Source: Bacillota bacterium (GTDB lineage Bacteria > Bacillota > Clostridia > Lachnospirales > Anaerotignaceae). From it: DNA of 64,000 nt. Location of the stretch: NCBI GenBank assembly GCA_019422105.1, contig JAHZDZ010000007.1, positions 110,194 to 174,193 on the forward strand. Direction: 5' to 3'. The stretch's first letter is position 1. Each line of letters starts with the position of its first letter. Below are positions 8,626 through 17,028 of the stretch, piece after piece. The notes under the pieces were generated by a model. The model had not been told where the DNA came from. It made no database searches and saw nothing but the letters and a program-made list of their open reading frames with translations. Both the position numbers and the translations under genes were made by a program.

Positions 8626-9774
8626 TTATCTGAAATCAGCAGGCTTTTCCAGCGCCTTACCAAAATAGTAAAGTATCGCTTCCACAATTCTTTTAGACGC
8701 ATGACCGTCGCCAAAAGGATTTTCAGCCCTTGCCATGCGCTCATATTCCTGTTTATCGTTCAAAAGCTGTGCCGTTAAACGATATATAGTCTCCTCCTCC
8801 ACACCGGCCAATTTCAGCGTGCCTGCCTCAATCCCCTCCGGACGCTCCGTCACATTGCGAAGTACCAAAACGGGCTTGTGCATGGAGGGCACCTCCTCCT
8901 GAAGTCCGCCGCTGTCTGTCATGACAAGAAAGGAACGATTCATCAGGTTGTGCATATCCTTTAAGTCAAGAGGATCCAAAAGATGTATCCGCGGATGGCC
9001 GCCAAGTATCCTGTGCACCGGCTCTACCACAGCTGGATTTTTGTGCACTGCGTAGACAACCTCCACATCCCCGTTGTCCTCCACCGTTCTTAATATGGCA
9101 CGGCAAATCGCTTCAAGAGGTTCGCCGAGATTTTCCCTTCTGTGGGCAGTCACTGCGATAACCCTGCGGTTTTCATAATCTATTTGATTTAATTCTTCCA
9201 CAGAAAAACAGTAATTATCCTCCAGTGTCGTCTGTAAGGCATCAATAACCGTATTTCCCGTTGTAAAAATACTTTCAAGAGGCACATTTTCCTTTAAAAG
9301 CTGCTCTCTTGCAAGCTTTGTAGGCGCAAAATTCAAATCCGCCAGGGCGCTTGTCAGCTTCCGGTTCATCTCCTCGGGATAGGGCTGATACTTGTCATAG
9401 GTACGCAGTCCTGCCTCCACATGTCCGACCCTCGTCTGGTTATAGTAAGCCGCCAAAGCTCCCGCAAAGGTTGTTGTCGTATCCCCATGAACCAACACAA
9501 TGTCCGGTTTTACCTCCCGCATTACCCTGCCAAGCCCTTCCAGCGCCCTGATGGTGATTCCTTCCAGAGTCTGCCTGTCCTTCATGATATTCAAATCATA
9601 ATCCGGCGTCAAATCAAAAATTTCCAAAACCTGATCCAGCATCTGCCTGTGCTGTGCCGTTACACATACGACAGAATCTATATTATCATTTTTATTCAAT
9701 TCTATGACCAATGGAGCCATTTTTATCGCTTCAGGTCTGGTGCCAAAAACGCTCAATACCTTTATTTTATCCAT
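8626..9774 (-). CDS. wecB: UDP-N-acetylglucosamine 2-epimerase (non-hydrolysing)
   Basis: A 382-residue protein with the full motif set of the WecB/MnaA family: GTRPEAIK at 11-18, VHGDTTT near 94-100, HVEAGLRT near 118-125, TAHRREN near 210, and TDSGGLQEE in the UDP site near 288. It interconverts UDP-GlcNAc and UDP-ManNAc in the cytoplasm, feeding teichoic acid linkage units or capsule. The TagO/WecA-type transferase at 55137-56186 would start such polymers, and the LCP protein at 22606-23760 would attach them. It is the first gene of the likely wecB, SHOCT-like, lepB transcript. Confidence 0.93.
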   Translation of the reverse strand: MDKIKVLSVFGTRPEAIKMAPLVIELNKNDNIDSVVCVTAQHRQMLDQVLEIFDLTPDYDLNIMKDRQTLEGITIRALEGLGRVMREVKPDIVLVHGDTTTTFAGALAAYYNQTRVGHVEAGLRTYDKYQPYPEEMNRKLTSALADLNFAPTKLAREQLLKENVPLESIFTTGNTVIDALQTTLEDNYCFSVEELNQIDYENRRVIAVTAHRRENLGEPLEAICRAILRTVEDNGDVEVVYAVHKNPAVVEPVHRILGGHPRIHLLDPLDLKDMHNLMNRSFLVMTDSGGLQEEVPSMHKPVLVLRNVTERPEGIEAGTLKLAGVEEETIYRLTAQLLNDKQEYERMARAENPFGDGHASKRIVEAILYYFGKALEKPADFR

Positions 9775-10122
9775 GTTTACACCCCATTTTGAAAGCTGTC
9801 TATATTCTATACCATTTAATCATATAACCGCCAAAAAGTCAAAACAAAATCCGAACCATAAAAAACGTCGGTCGGTCGCCGAAATTAATGCAGATTACTC
9901 CTATTTTCCGTTAAAAGCATTTTCTATAAAACCGCAGATTAAAAAAAGAAAAAAGCCCGAAAAATCGGGCTTATAGCTTGTCAAGAAGTCACTTTGAGGC
10001 ATCTTTGCGTTCATCAGAGAAATAATGAGATTTGTTTCATCAGTTTCTCAAAAATCTCAAAATAACAATACCCATAGACACTTCAGGAGAAATAACCAAC
10101 CATATTAATCTTTTGTAAAAAA
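9775..10122. other. Intergenic region with a terminator and no gene
   Basis: The gap contains the upstream region of wecB and the terminator of the ImmA/IrrE gene at 9953-9972. The remaining AT-rich sequence (10000-10120) shows no gene. Confidence 0.5.
9953..9972 (-). terminator. Terminator after the ImmA/IrrE-family gene
   Basis: An 8-bp stem AAGCCCGA with its complement and loop AAAA is followed on the minus strand by a T-rich tract (the A-rich stretch 9941-9952 on the plus strand). Confidence 0.75.
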
Positions 10123-10770
10123 TCACTCTGCGCTGCTGTTGTCCTTTGCCTTCTCAAATTTCCGGCACAGGTAGCTGCTGATAAAAGGGGCAAACTGCAT
10201 CAGAATTTGCCGTTCTTCCTCCGTTTTCAAGAATTTGTCTTTCCTTCGAAGCGCTGAAATATGGTTCCACCTCACCTGTCCCGCGCCAAGAGAAATACCG
10301 CATAAGGCGGCAATCTCTTCAGGACTTTCCACACAGCACATGTGCAAAACAATGGAGGGACAAAGTATTCTGGAAGCCAGGGCGTCCGCTTCCCTGTCCT
10401 TCTTCGTCCGGTTTGTGCTGTCCCGAAGCAGTATGGGATTTTCCTCCCCCACATGTCCAAGGAGAAAATGTGCCGCCTCATGCATCAGCGTCCAATTTTT
10501 TCGTCTCGGATTTTGTTCCTCATTAAACACCAGATAATATTTTCCGCTCTGATAAACCAGGAATCCATCCTCATTAAAAGCACCTGCCACTTCGTCCATT
10601 GTAAGACCCGCCGTTTTTGCATACTGCCCGTAGCTTACAAGATTGATGTGGTACTTGGACAAAAAATATTCCGGATGGACGGGCAGACGGCTGAATCCCT
10701 CCCTTTTAATAATATCCCAGGCAGTGAGTCTGCTTTCCATCTGAAAAGGGCTCTTTTCTTTCTCTCCCAT
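10123..10770 (-). CDS. ImmA/IrrE-family metallopeptidase
   Basis: A 215-residue cytoplasmic protein with the zinc-protease signature HEAAHFLLGH (His97, Glu98, His101) and a downstream READALASRILCP helix that supplies the third ligand (about Glu127). Relatives such as ImmA and IrrE cleave or antagonise phage-type or stress repressors. No repressor gene or mobile-element gene is adjacent, so this is an orphan copy. The start at 10770 was chosen because GGAGGAAGG precedes it. An in-frame ATG at 10788 would add six residues. It ends at the terminator 9953-9972. Confidence 0.82.
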   Translation of the reverse strand: MGEKEKSPFQMESRLTAWDIIKREGFSRLPVHPEYFLSKYHINLVSYGQYAKTAGLTMDEVAGAFNEDGFLVYQSGKYYLVFNEEQNPRRKNWTLMHEAAHFLLGHVGEENPILLRDSTNRTKKDREADALASRILCPSIVLHMCCVESPEEIAALCGISLGAGQVRWNHISALRRKDKFLKTEEERQILMQFAPFISSYLCRKFEKAKDNSSAE

Positions 10771-10891
10771 AAACCTTCCTCCCCTCATACTGTTACTTTC
10801 ATTATAAAGGGAGAAAAAAGGGCAGGAAAGCGGAAAAGCCTGTTATTCAATTCTCTTTTTGTGATATTGTTATATGAATATTACCGCCTTA

Positions 10892-12415
10892 TCAGTAAAC
10901 GCTGCCCGCTGTTTGAACCAGATTTTCCAAAAGGCTCTGCATTTTGGAAACAGCTGCTATTCCATCCAAATCATATTCCGTCATCAATTCATGCAAACGC
11001 GGAAATGCCAGCCATGTGCTTCCCATCTCATCCTCCCACACGGAAATGCGCAGGGGAAGTTCAAGCGACACACTCTGATCTGCCTGCATCAAGACTGTTC
11101 CAACCAGCGGGGAACCAAATATTAATACGGAGGTCGGCCGCAGGGACAATCCCGCCTCTCTGGCATTCTGAGCGTGGTCTATTTCCGCAAACAACGGTAT
11201 TTTCCTGTTATTAAGCTCCTTTTTTAACCGTGATACGGTTTCTTTTGCAGAAAACTGACCTTCAAAAAGGTACAATTTATTATCATCATAGTTTGTGGAT
11301 AGTAAATCCCCAAACGCTGCTGCAATACGCCTTCCCAGATTTGTAAAATCAACACCTTCCTTATTGGCAAGCAGGGTGACACAAACAAGCTCCGCCGAAT
11401 CGGTAAAACGGCTGAGAAAACTTGAAAATCCAGGGACAGAGCCCTTAATATCCATTAATCCCCTATGATGATAAAACTGCCAGCCGGCCACAGCAGGAAC
11501 CTCCTGCCCATCCGGAAGCGTCCAGGGCCCATAAATTTTCTGCCTGTTTTCCGCTTCATGTATCAACACTGATCCTGCAAGACCAATATCCCAAAAAGAA
11601 ATATCCTGAGCCGAAGCCCAAATATCGGAAAATCCCCTGAGAGCGGAGGAACTGATACGTGTAATACTCGTTCCATTTTCACTATAGCTTGCGGCAGCTT
11701 CCGCAGGGTCTATGTACAATTTATCTCTTTTAAAAAGCTGATGCACATTTTCCGAAAGGGAAACATCCTCCTGCGGAAAATTGGATAAATCCTCAGCAAA
11801 TCCAGTATGGCGCAGTCCCAAATATTTTATCTGTTTTTCTGTCACAAAATCATGGTAGCTCTGTCCGCTGATTCGCTCTACCAATTCTGTCAGCAAAAGA
11901 AAATTTGTGGCACTTTGCTTCACCTGTGTGCCCGGACTGAAAAGAAGAGGCCTATCTTCTATCAGTGATAAAAGCTCTTCAAATGTCCATACTCTGTCTG
12001 TTTTCCACTCCTCACTGCTGCGATAGTCCGGTAAACCGGAAGCATGGCGCAAAAGCTGTAAAGGCGTTATCTTTCTCCACCCCTGCGGCAGTTCATCCAA
12101 TATAGTTTCTATGGGCTCCTCCAGATAAAGCTTTCCCTGCTCAAAAAGCTGCATCACTGCTACTGCCGCAAATGCCTGAGAGATGGGGCCTACAGGCCAC
12201 ATAGTGTTGGCGGAAGCCAGGCGGCGCTGTTTTTCATCGGAAAGGCCGTATCCAACCACACGGGGAATATAAGGCGCCTGTACAATAGCCAGAGTCAGTC
12301 CCGGAATTTTCTCCTGCTCCATAAACTCCCAAATCATTTGATCTACACTACGCCCCAGATAAGTAACATCAGAACTTCCCCGCATCTTTTTTGTTTCTCT
12401 GTCTTTCGTATTCAT
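10892..12415 (-). CDS. Degenerate class C beta-lactamase-fold protein fused to DUF302
   Basis: The 507-residue protein has two parts. Residues about 18-370 align with the serine hydrolase/class C beta-lactamase family, but the catalytic residues are gone. The SxxK box reads GPISQ at 76-80, so Ser becomes Pro77 and Lys becomes Gln80. The YSN box reads Q167-S168-A169. The KTG/HxG region near 316-320 reads HHRGL. Residues about 372-500 match DUF302 (PF03625): SAKETVSRLKKEL, FAEIDHAQNAREAGLSLRP, VLIFGSP and the LPLRISVWED strand. No signal peptide is seen. The N-terminal part is therefore probably a binding or scaffold domain. A strong promoter is at 12492-12520. Confidence 0.8.
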   Translation of the reverse strand: MNTKDRETKKMRGSSDVTYLGRSVDQMIWEFMEQEKIPGLTLAIVQAPYIPRVVGYGLSDEKQRRLASANTMWPVGPISQAFAAVAVMQLFEQGKLYLEEPIETILDELPQGWRKITPLQLLRHASGLPDYRSSEEWKTDRVWTFEELLSLIEDRPLLFSPGTQVKQSATNFLLLTELVERISGQSYHDFVTEKQIKYLGLRHTGFAEDLSNFPQEDVSLSENVHQLFKRDKLYIDPAEAAASYSENGTSITRISSSALRGFSDIWASAQDISFWDIGLAGSVLIHEAENRQKIYGPWTLPDGQEVPAVAGWQFYHHRGLMDIKGSVPGFSSFLSRFTDSAELVCVTLLANKEGVDFTNLGRRIAAAFGDLLSTNYDDNKLYLFEGQFSAKETVSRLKKELNNRKIPLFAEIDHAQNAREAGLSLRPTSVLIFGSPLVGTVLMQADQSVSLELPLRISVWEDEMGSTWLAFPRLHELMTEYDLDGIAAVSKMQSLLENLVQTAGSVY

Positions 12416-12890
12416 AATAATACTCCTTTCCTTAGACTCTCGTTGGCATCGGTTAACTGTTACACAAATAATTACATTTAATTATATTGTAATTATAATA
12501 GTTACAGTTACTAATGTCAACTGTTTTCTATAAAATATCGGATAATTACTTACAGCAAATCCTGTCAGAGACAAAGACACATTGAAAGCATACTGCAAGG
12601 CTTATTGGATCTAATTGATTTTATTACTTTTTATAAGAAATAAAAAACCACTGTGTTTTCGGTTTCAGATACCCATATAAACAGAGAACTTTACCAAAAT
12701 AGCTTTTTCAATAAATGTATGAGACATACTGGCAGCAGATTTTGCAATATATACCTTGCTGCTGTACTCCTAAATAAAATTCTGCTTTAACATAAAAATC
12801 AAGCTGCAAAATATTTGCTTACTGAAATGTATATTTTCAAGTATAGGCCAAACTCCCGTAATCTTTTTTTGTCAAGCTAAAATACTCATT
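12416..12890. other. AT-rich intergenic region upstream of the beta-lactamase-fold gene
   Basis: The region holds the promoter 12492-12520 and an inverted repeat ATTACA/TGTAAT (12471-12493) that overlaps its -10 box. The rest, up to the 3' end of the broken fructokinase gene, shows no gene. A T-run followed by GTCAAGCTA is at 12864-12878. Confidence 0.45.
12471..12520 (-). promoter_or_regulatory. Promoter with possible operator for the beta-lactamase/DUF302 gene
   Basis: On the minus strand, a perfect TTGACA (12515-12520) and perfect TATAAT (12492-12497) are spaced 17 bp. An ATTACA(N11)TGTAAT inverted repeat (12471-12493) overlaps the -10 end, where a repressor could act. BlaI-type repressors recognise TACA/TGTA dyads with closer spacing, so the operator call is speculative. 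Confidence 0.6.
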
Positions 12891-13859
12891 TTACTTTTTC
12901 AAAGCAGCATCTCTGCGGCAATTTCTTATCTCCTCCCAACTCGGAAGTGCCGGAATCGCCCCCAGTTTTGTTGTAGTCAGGCTGCCCGCCGCGTTGGCAA
13001 AGCGCACAATCTCCCTCAGCTTCTCCTGCTCTATTTCAGCCAGCGCATAGGGAAGCTGCGCAATACAGTACAAAACTGCCCCAAAAAAGGCATCCCCTGC
13101 TCCTGTTGTATCTATGACATTGACACCATAAGTGGAAACCTCCTCCTGAAAACCGTGGCAGGAATAGAACGCTCCTTTTTCTCCTCTGGACACAAGAACT
13201 AATTGGGGGCCATATTGATGAAGCTTATCTGCGCCCTTTGCCAATTCTGCCTCCCCTGTCAAAAGGCACATTTCCTCCTCCGATACTTTTAAAATATCTG
13301 TATAGGGAAGCATTTTGCATATCTCATCCGCCGCTTTTTCCTCCGAATGCTACAGGAGGGGTCTGTAATTGGGATCAAAACTGATAAGCTTTCCCTTTTT
13401 CTTAGCATAGCTCACGGCTTCCTGTACTGCGCCTTTTGATGGATTGTCTGTCAGGGAGACAGAACCGAAATGAAAAATACGGCAATCATCAATATTGCGC
13501 TTATTTACTTCTTCGCCTGTCAGCATAATATCAGCGCCCTCTGTTCTGTAAAAGCTGAAGGAGCGGTCTCCCTCTTCGTTCAGCTCCACAAAAGCGAGGG
13601 TCGTGTGATAGTTTTCATCTATGACAAGCCCCTCCGTATCAATGTCGTTGTCCTCTAATATCTTTTTTAAGAAAAGTCCGAATCTGTCTTTGCCAATCTT
13701 TCCGATAAACGCAGTTTTGCCGCCCAGCTTAGAGGCCATGGCAAGGACGTTGGCCGGAGCGCCTCCCGGATTTCTGACAAAAAGCAGATTTCCTTTGCTG
13801 TCCGTACCGCCGGGTGTAAAATCAATTAATATCTCCCCTATTGCTGTGATAGAAAACAT
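12891..13859 (-). pseudogene. Fructokinase-like PfkB-family kinase with an in-frame nonsense codon
   Basis: The frame from 13859 encodes a ribokinase/PfkB sugar kinase of about 322 codons. GEILIDFTPGG near 8-18, the RNPGGAPANVLA sugar-binding motif near 29-40 and, after the break, DTTGAGDAFFGAV with the catalytic Asp are all present. At 13350-13352 a TAG interrupts the conserved FDPNYRPLL-W segment exactly where family members have Trp, and the frame continues unchanged after it. A single TGG to TAG change explains this. Translation could restart at the ATG at 13313, but the nucleotide-binding half alone should not be active. TAG is a normal stop in this genome (recR, sleB and the dnaC-like gene), so recoding is unlikely. 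Confidence 0.8.
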
Positions 13860-14248
13860 TTAAAACACCTCTTTTATAATCCATTATCTCATATGGTATT
13901 AAATACAATTTTTTTATTATTGAAAAAATATAATCTCATATATGCAAATTTATTTCTATCTGATAATAGTACAGCCCCATTCTTTAATCAAAATGTAAAA
14001 ATAATATTGTTCTGTTTGTTTTATATACAAATGCAGAATTTCGGTAATTTTATTGCACATGTCTTAACTGCTTGCTATTAAATCTTATACAGAAACCTTT
14101 GTCACACTTTATCATAAAATCCTTTTCCCATCTATACTGTTTGTACAAAAAACGACATAACTCCACATTCCATCACATTCATATGCAATAACAAATCTTT
14201 TTATGCTAATATAGAAATAGGTAAAATATTTGACAAGGATGTGATTCT
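13860..14248. other. AT-rich divergent intergenic region
   Basis: About 390 bp of AT-rich DNA lie between the broken fructokinase gene (minus) and the NERD gene (plus). The region presumably carries both promoters. No gene or strong repeat is seen. Confidence 0.45.
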
Positions 14249-15040
14249 ATGAAATATCTGTTTCATTATATTCCTATATTAGTGCTAGCCATCCTTTTTT
14301 ATCTCCTATTAAACCAACATAAAAGTAACCGTAAAACGCCAGAACATTTGAATGAGTCAGAAACGAAATACCCTCCGTCACTAAGAGATAAAGGGGCATA
14401 TGGAGAATTTCTAACATACAATTGCCTGAAAAATATCGCTGGGGATAAAAAATGGCTCTTTAATGTGTATCTCCCTACCGAAAACGGCACAACCGAAATA
14501 GATGTCCTTCTTATCCATAATTCCGGCCTCTATGCTTTTGAGTCAAAAAATTACAGCGGTTGGATTTTCGGCAATGAAAAGGATAAATACTGGGTGCAGT
14601 CTTTGCATGCCGGCAAAGGAAAAACTGCAAAAAATAAATTTTTAAACCCTATTATGCAAAATCAGCACCATATCAAATATCTCAAGGCGCAACTCAAAGA
14701 CAGCAGTATACCCGTGTACTCCTATATTGTTTTTAGTGAACGCTGCGTCATGAAAAATGTAACAATCTACGATGATAAGGCAAAAGTCGTAAAACGAAAT
14801 TATCTTCTGGACGCCGTGAAGCAAAACAGTGAAGCAGTTCACATACTGAGCAAAAATGACATTACCTGTATCTATGACAAGTTGAGTCCGTTTGCAAACG
14901 TCAGTGAAGAGATAAAACAAAAACATATTGAAAATATCCAAAAATGTCTGTCCACAAACAAGCCTACCAAAATAAACGGAACAAATATAAATAACGATGG
15001 ACACATCGAAGCTTTCACAGAAGAAGACAGAATAAAATAG
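14249..15040 (+). CDS. NERD-domain protein, C-terminus lost by frameshift
   Basis: The 263-residue product has an N-terminal membrane segment (5-22) and then a nuclease-related NERD domain (about 47-165). It shows a restriction-endonuclease-like active-site series: Glu53 in GAYGEFL, Asp85 in TEIDVLLI and Glu98-Ser-Lys100 in YAFESKNY. NERD proteins are linked to DNA processing, but their role is unsettled. The frame stops at TAG 15038-15040. Beyond it, a different frame continues the protein into a zinc ribbon (15041-15254), so this gene is probably a truncated remnant. It is still intact over the nuclease core. Confidence 0.75.
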   Translation: MKYLFHYIPILVLAILFYLLLNQHKSNRKTPEHLNESETKYPPSLRDKGAYGEFLTYNCLKNIAGDKKWLFNVYLPTENGTTEIDVLLIHNSGLYAFESKNYSGWIFGNEKDKYWVQSLHAGKGKTAKNKFLNPIMQNQHHIKYLKAQLKDSSIPVYSYIVFSERCVMKNVTIYDDKAKVVKRNYLLDAVKQNSEAVHILSKNDITCIYDKLSPFANVSEEIKQKHIENIQKCLSTNKPTKINGTNINNDGHIEAFTEEDRIK

Positions 15041-15254
15041 AATTGCAGGAAGCGGCAAAAAACATTTTAAAACCTGAATTTTCCGATATTTTTCAATACG
15101 AAAAAAAGGAAAAAATATGTCCAGATGCGGCAATGTCCTGACCCTTCGCGTCGCGGCAAAAGGAAAAAACAAGGGAGAAAGGTTTTGGGGCTGTTCCACC
15201 TATCCAAAGTGTACCTATACGGAAAAATACGTTGAGGAAAAGTCACACGTTTAA
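15041..15254 (+). pseudogene. Frameshifted zinc-ribbon tail of the NERD gene
   Basis: Past the NERD stop, frame 2 reads IELQEAAKNILKPEF to KICP (about 15037-15123). Frame 3 then reads RCGNVLTLRVAAKGKNKG and FWGCSTYPKCTYTEKY up to TAA 15252-15254. Joined, they give CPRCG...GCSTYPKC, the topoisomerase-type C4 zinc ribbon (PF01396) that commonly ends NERD proteins. Two one-base deletions, one near the AAAA run at 15034-15037 and one in the CC at 15121-15122, account for the shifts. Sequencing error is an alternative explanation. Confidence 0.75.
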
Positions 15255-15317
15255 TCCTTCATTTTACTCCCCCGCTAATCACATAATATCAATTGAGCGG
15301 TATCATGTCAGAAATAA

Positions 15318-15347
15318 AAAAGCGGCTGCCCTTTGGCCTCCGCTTTT
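15318..15347 (-). terminator. Terminator after rpsR
   Basis: AAAAGCGG (15318-15325) pairs with CCGCTTTT (15340-15347). On the minus strand the stem is followed by further T residues. It lies just after the rpsR stop codon. Confidence 0.7.
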
Positions 15348-15352
15348 ATTAA

Positions 15353-15583
15353 TCAATCCTGTGTATATGGCATTAACGCAATATGTCTTGCTCTTTTGAT
15401 TGCAGTAGTCAATGCTCTCTGATGCTTTGCACAGTTTCCTGTGATTCTTCTTGGAAGAATTTTTCCTCTTTCAGAGACATATCTTCTTAATTTGCTGATA
15501 TCCTTGTAATCAACCTGTGTTACTTTATCAGCACAGCACTGGCAAACGCGTTTTTTCCTGCGGCCACGTTTTTTATTGATCAT
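15353..15583 (-). CDS. rpsR: 30S ribosomal protein S18
   Basis: A 76-residue basic protein with the S18 core: [20 protein letters not shown], then [20 protein letters not shown] and the ARHIALMPY end. The N-terminus carries a CQCCADK cysteine cluster, the potential zinc-binding variant found in some S18 proteins. It binds S6 and 16S rRNA on the small-subunit platform. It is the last gene of rpsF-ssb-rpsR, with an AAAGGAGG ribosome site and a terminator at 15318-15347. Confidence 0.97.
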   Translation of the reverse strand: MINKKRGRRKKRVCQCCADKVTQVDYKDISKLRRYVSERGKILPRRITGNCAKHQRALTTAIKRARHIALMPYTQD

Positions 15584-15634
15584 TCCAAAAACCTCCTTTT
15601 AATTTTTATCTTTCCTGTTTTATCAGAAACCTCA

Positions 15635-16084
15635 TTAAAAGGGCAAATCATCGTCTTCTATGCTTTCATCAATAGGATAGAAACCATCAGCCTGAGATGG
15701 AGCTTCCTCCATAGGCTTCGGTGCCTGAGGCTGGGAATCCCTGTGTGCTTCAAAGCTTGCTTTGCTCTCGGCAAAATACTGCTCCTCCACCACAACGTCC
15801 GTACTCCAGCGCTTCTTTCCATCCTGGTCGTCCCAAGAACGTACCTGAAGTCTTCCGACTACGCTTATCATTTGACCTTTTTTCAGAAACTTTTCAGCAA
15901 ACTCACCGGATTTTCCAAAAGCGACACAGTTAATAAAATCCGCGTCAGGTTCACCCTGTCTTTTGAAACGGCGGTTTACCGCTAAGGCATATCTGGCAAC
16001 CGCTATGGGTTCATTTCCCTGGGAATAACGAACCTCAGGGTCTCTTGTCAGACGTCCCATCAAAATGACTTTGTTCATTTCCAC
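15635..16084 (-). CDS. ssb: Single-stranded DNA-binding protein
   Basis: A 149-residue SSB: an OB fold over residues 1-105 (MEMNKVILMGRLTRDPEVRY, FINCVAFGKSGEFAEKFLKKG), then a Gln/Pro-rich linker and the acidic tip DDDLPF that recruits partner proteins. The length is usual for Firmicutes SSB. It lies between rpsF (10 bp upstream) and rpsR (51 bp downstream), the conserved order that couples replication and ribosome genes. Confidence 0.97.
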   Translation of the reverse strand: MEMNKVILMGRLTRDPEVRYSQGNEPIAVARYALAVNRRFKRQGEPDADFINCVAFGKSGEFAEKFLKKGQMISVVGRLQVRSWDDQDGKKRWSTDVVVEEQYFAESKASFEAHRDSQPQAPKPMEEAPSQADGFYPIDESIEDDDLPF

Positions 16085-16093
16085 ACCTCCACA

Positions 16094-16381
16094 TTAAGCA
16101 TCCTTGCGGATAACAAGGTAACGGAGAACGTTTTCCATAATGCGGACACGGCTTTCGATTTCAGCTGGAGCAGTTGCAGGCGCTTCAAAAGAAATAAAGC
16201 TGTAGAAACCTTCATTTACTTTCTGAATTTCGTAAGCGAGTCTTCTTTTACCCCAATCGTCAACCTTTTCGATGACACCTTCAAATCTTGCAATAAGCTC
16301 CTGAATCTTTGTCATTTCAGCAGTTTTTGCTTCCTCGTCAAGGCTTGGGCTTAAAACCAATGCTAATTCATACTTGTTCAT
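16094..16381 (-). CDS. rpsF: 30S ribosomal protein S6
   Basis: A 95-residue S6: MNKYELALVLSPSLDEEAK, DDWGKRRLAYEIQKVNEG and the FEAPATAPAEIESRVRIMENVLRYLVIR core are typical. It is the first gene of rpsF-ssb-rpsR, with AAGGAGGTG before the start. The 114-bp leader has a CTTTTCC/GGAAAAG hairpin at 16414-16429. In many bacteria the S6:S18 complex binds a leader motif, and this hairpin is a candidate, but the CCG-containing consensus could not be confirmed by eye. Confidence 0.97.
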   Translation of the reverse strand: MNKYELALVLSPSLDEEAKTAEMTKIQELIARFEGVIEKVDDWGKRRLAYEIQKVNEGFYSFISFEAPATAPAEIESRVRIMENVLRYLVIRKDA

Positions 16382-16495
16382 GTTTACTTACACCTCCTTC
16401 TGGACTTATGGCCCTTTTCCTGGGAAAAGAGCAAGGATCAATCTTTGACTTACAATTGAATATGTTACCATATGTCAAATAAAAAAGCAAGGCTT

Positions 16496-17017
16496 TTATT
16501 TGATTTCCTGCAGATATTCCGGGTATTTCAACCTTTTCCTGCGGTAAATCATAAACTGGAACGGCATGCCGTCCTCTTCCATTATCTTTGCCGCTTCCGC
16601 AATTTCCCATTCCCTGTTTTCATCCAAATTCTCAAAATAGCTGTCCGCCGGAAAAGCCCTTTTTATTTTTGTCACATATGCTTTATGGCAATATGGAAGG
16701 AACTGCCTGTAAACACTCTCTCCACCCACAACAAAAACTTCTTTTTCCATATTTTCAACTTTACTGAGCACTTCCTCCACACTGCGGCAGACAACGGCAT
16801 CTTCCCTGCAATAGCTGCTGTCTCTGCTTAATATGATATTTTCCCTGCCCGGAAGGGCTCTGCCGCCCGGAAAGGTTTCTATTGTTTTCCTACCCAATAT
16901 AATGACAGCGCCTGTAGTCAAAGCCTTGAAATTTTTCAAATCCGCCGATATTCTCGTTAATAAATCGCCCTGATAGCCAATGGCCCAGTTTTCATCTACC
17001 GCAACAATCAGATCCAT
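16496..17017 (-). CDS. folA: Dihydrofolate reductase
   Basis: A 173-residue DHFR. The start MDLIVAVDENWAIGYQGDLL has the family Trp and the flexible loop, followed by an LTTGAVIILGRKTIETFPGG nucleotide-binding stretch and the VVGGESVYRQFLPYC segment. It reduces dihydrofolate with NADPH and regenerates the cofactor oxidised by thymidylate synthase, whose gene is 11 bp upstream. The two form a thyA-folA operon. Confidence 0.95.
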   Translation of the reverse strand: MDLIVAVDENWAIGYQGDLLTRISADLKNFKALTTGAVIILGRKTIETFPGGRALPGRENIILSRDSSYCREDAVVCRSVEEVLSKVENMEKEVFVVGGESVYRQFLPYCHKAYVTKIKRAFPADSYFENLDENREWEIAEAAKIMEEDGMPFQFMIYRRKRLKYPEYLQEIK

Positions 17018-17028
17018 ACTGTCACCCC

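Noticed and set aside
10342..11214. 290-codon plus-strand frame crossing the ImmA/IrrE and beta-lactamase-fold genes
   Set aside because: It spans the ends of two minus-strand genes and the gap between them, with no ribosome site or recognisable domain.
12471..12493. BlaI/MecI operator
   Set aside because: The dyad spacing differs from the known TACA/TGTA operator, no blaI gene is near, and the neighbouring lactamase domain lacks its catalytic residues.
13350..13352. Pyrrolysine or selenocysteine-type recoding at the TAG
   Set aside because: The position is a conserved Trp, TAG ends several ordinary genes here, and no downstream recoding element is evident.
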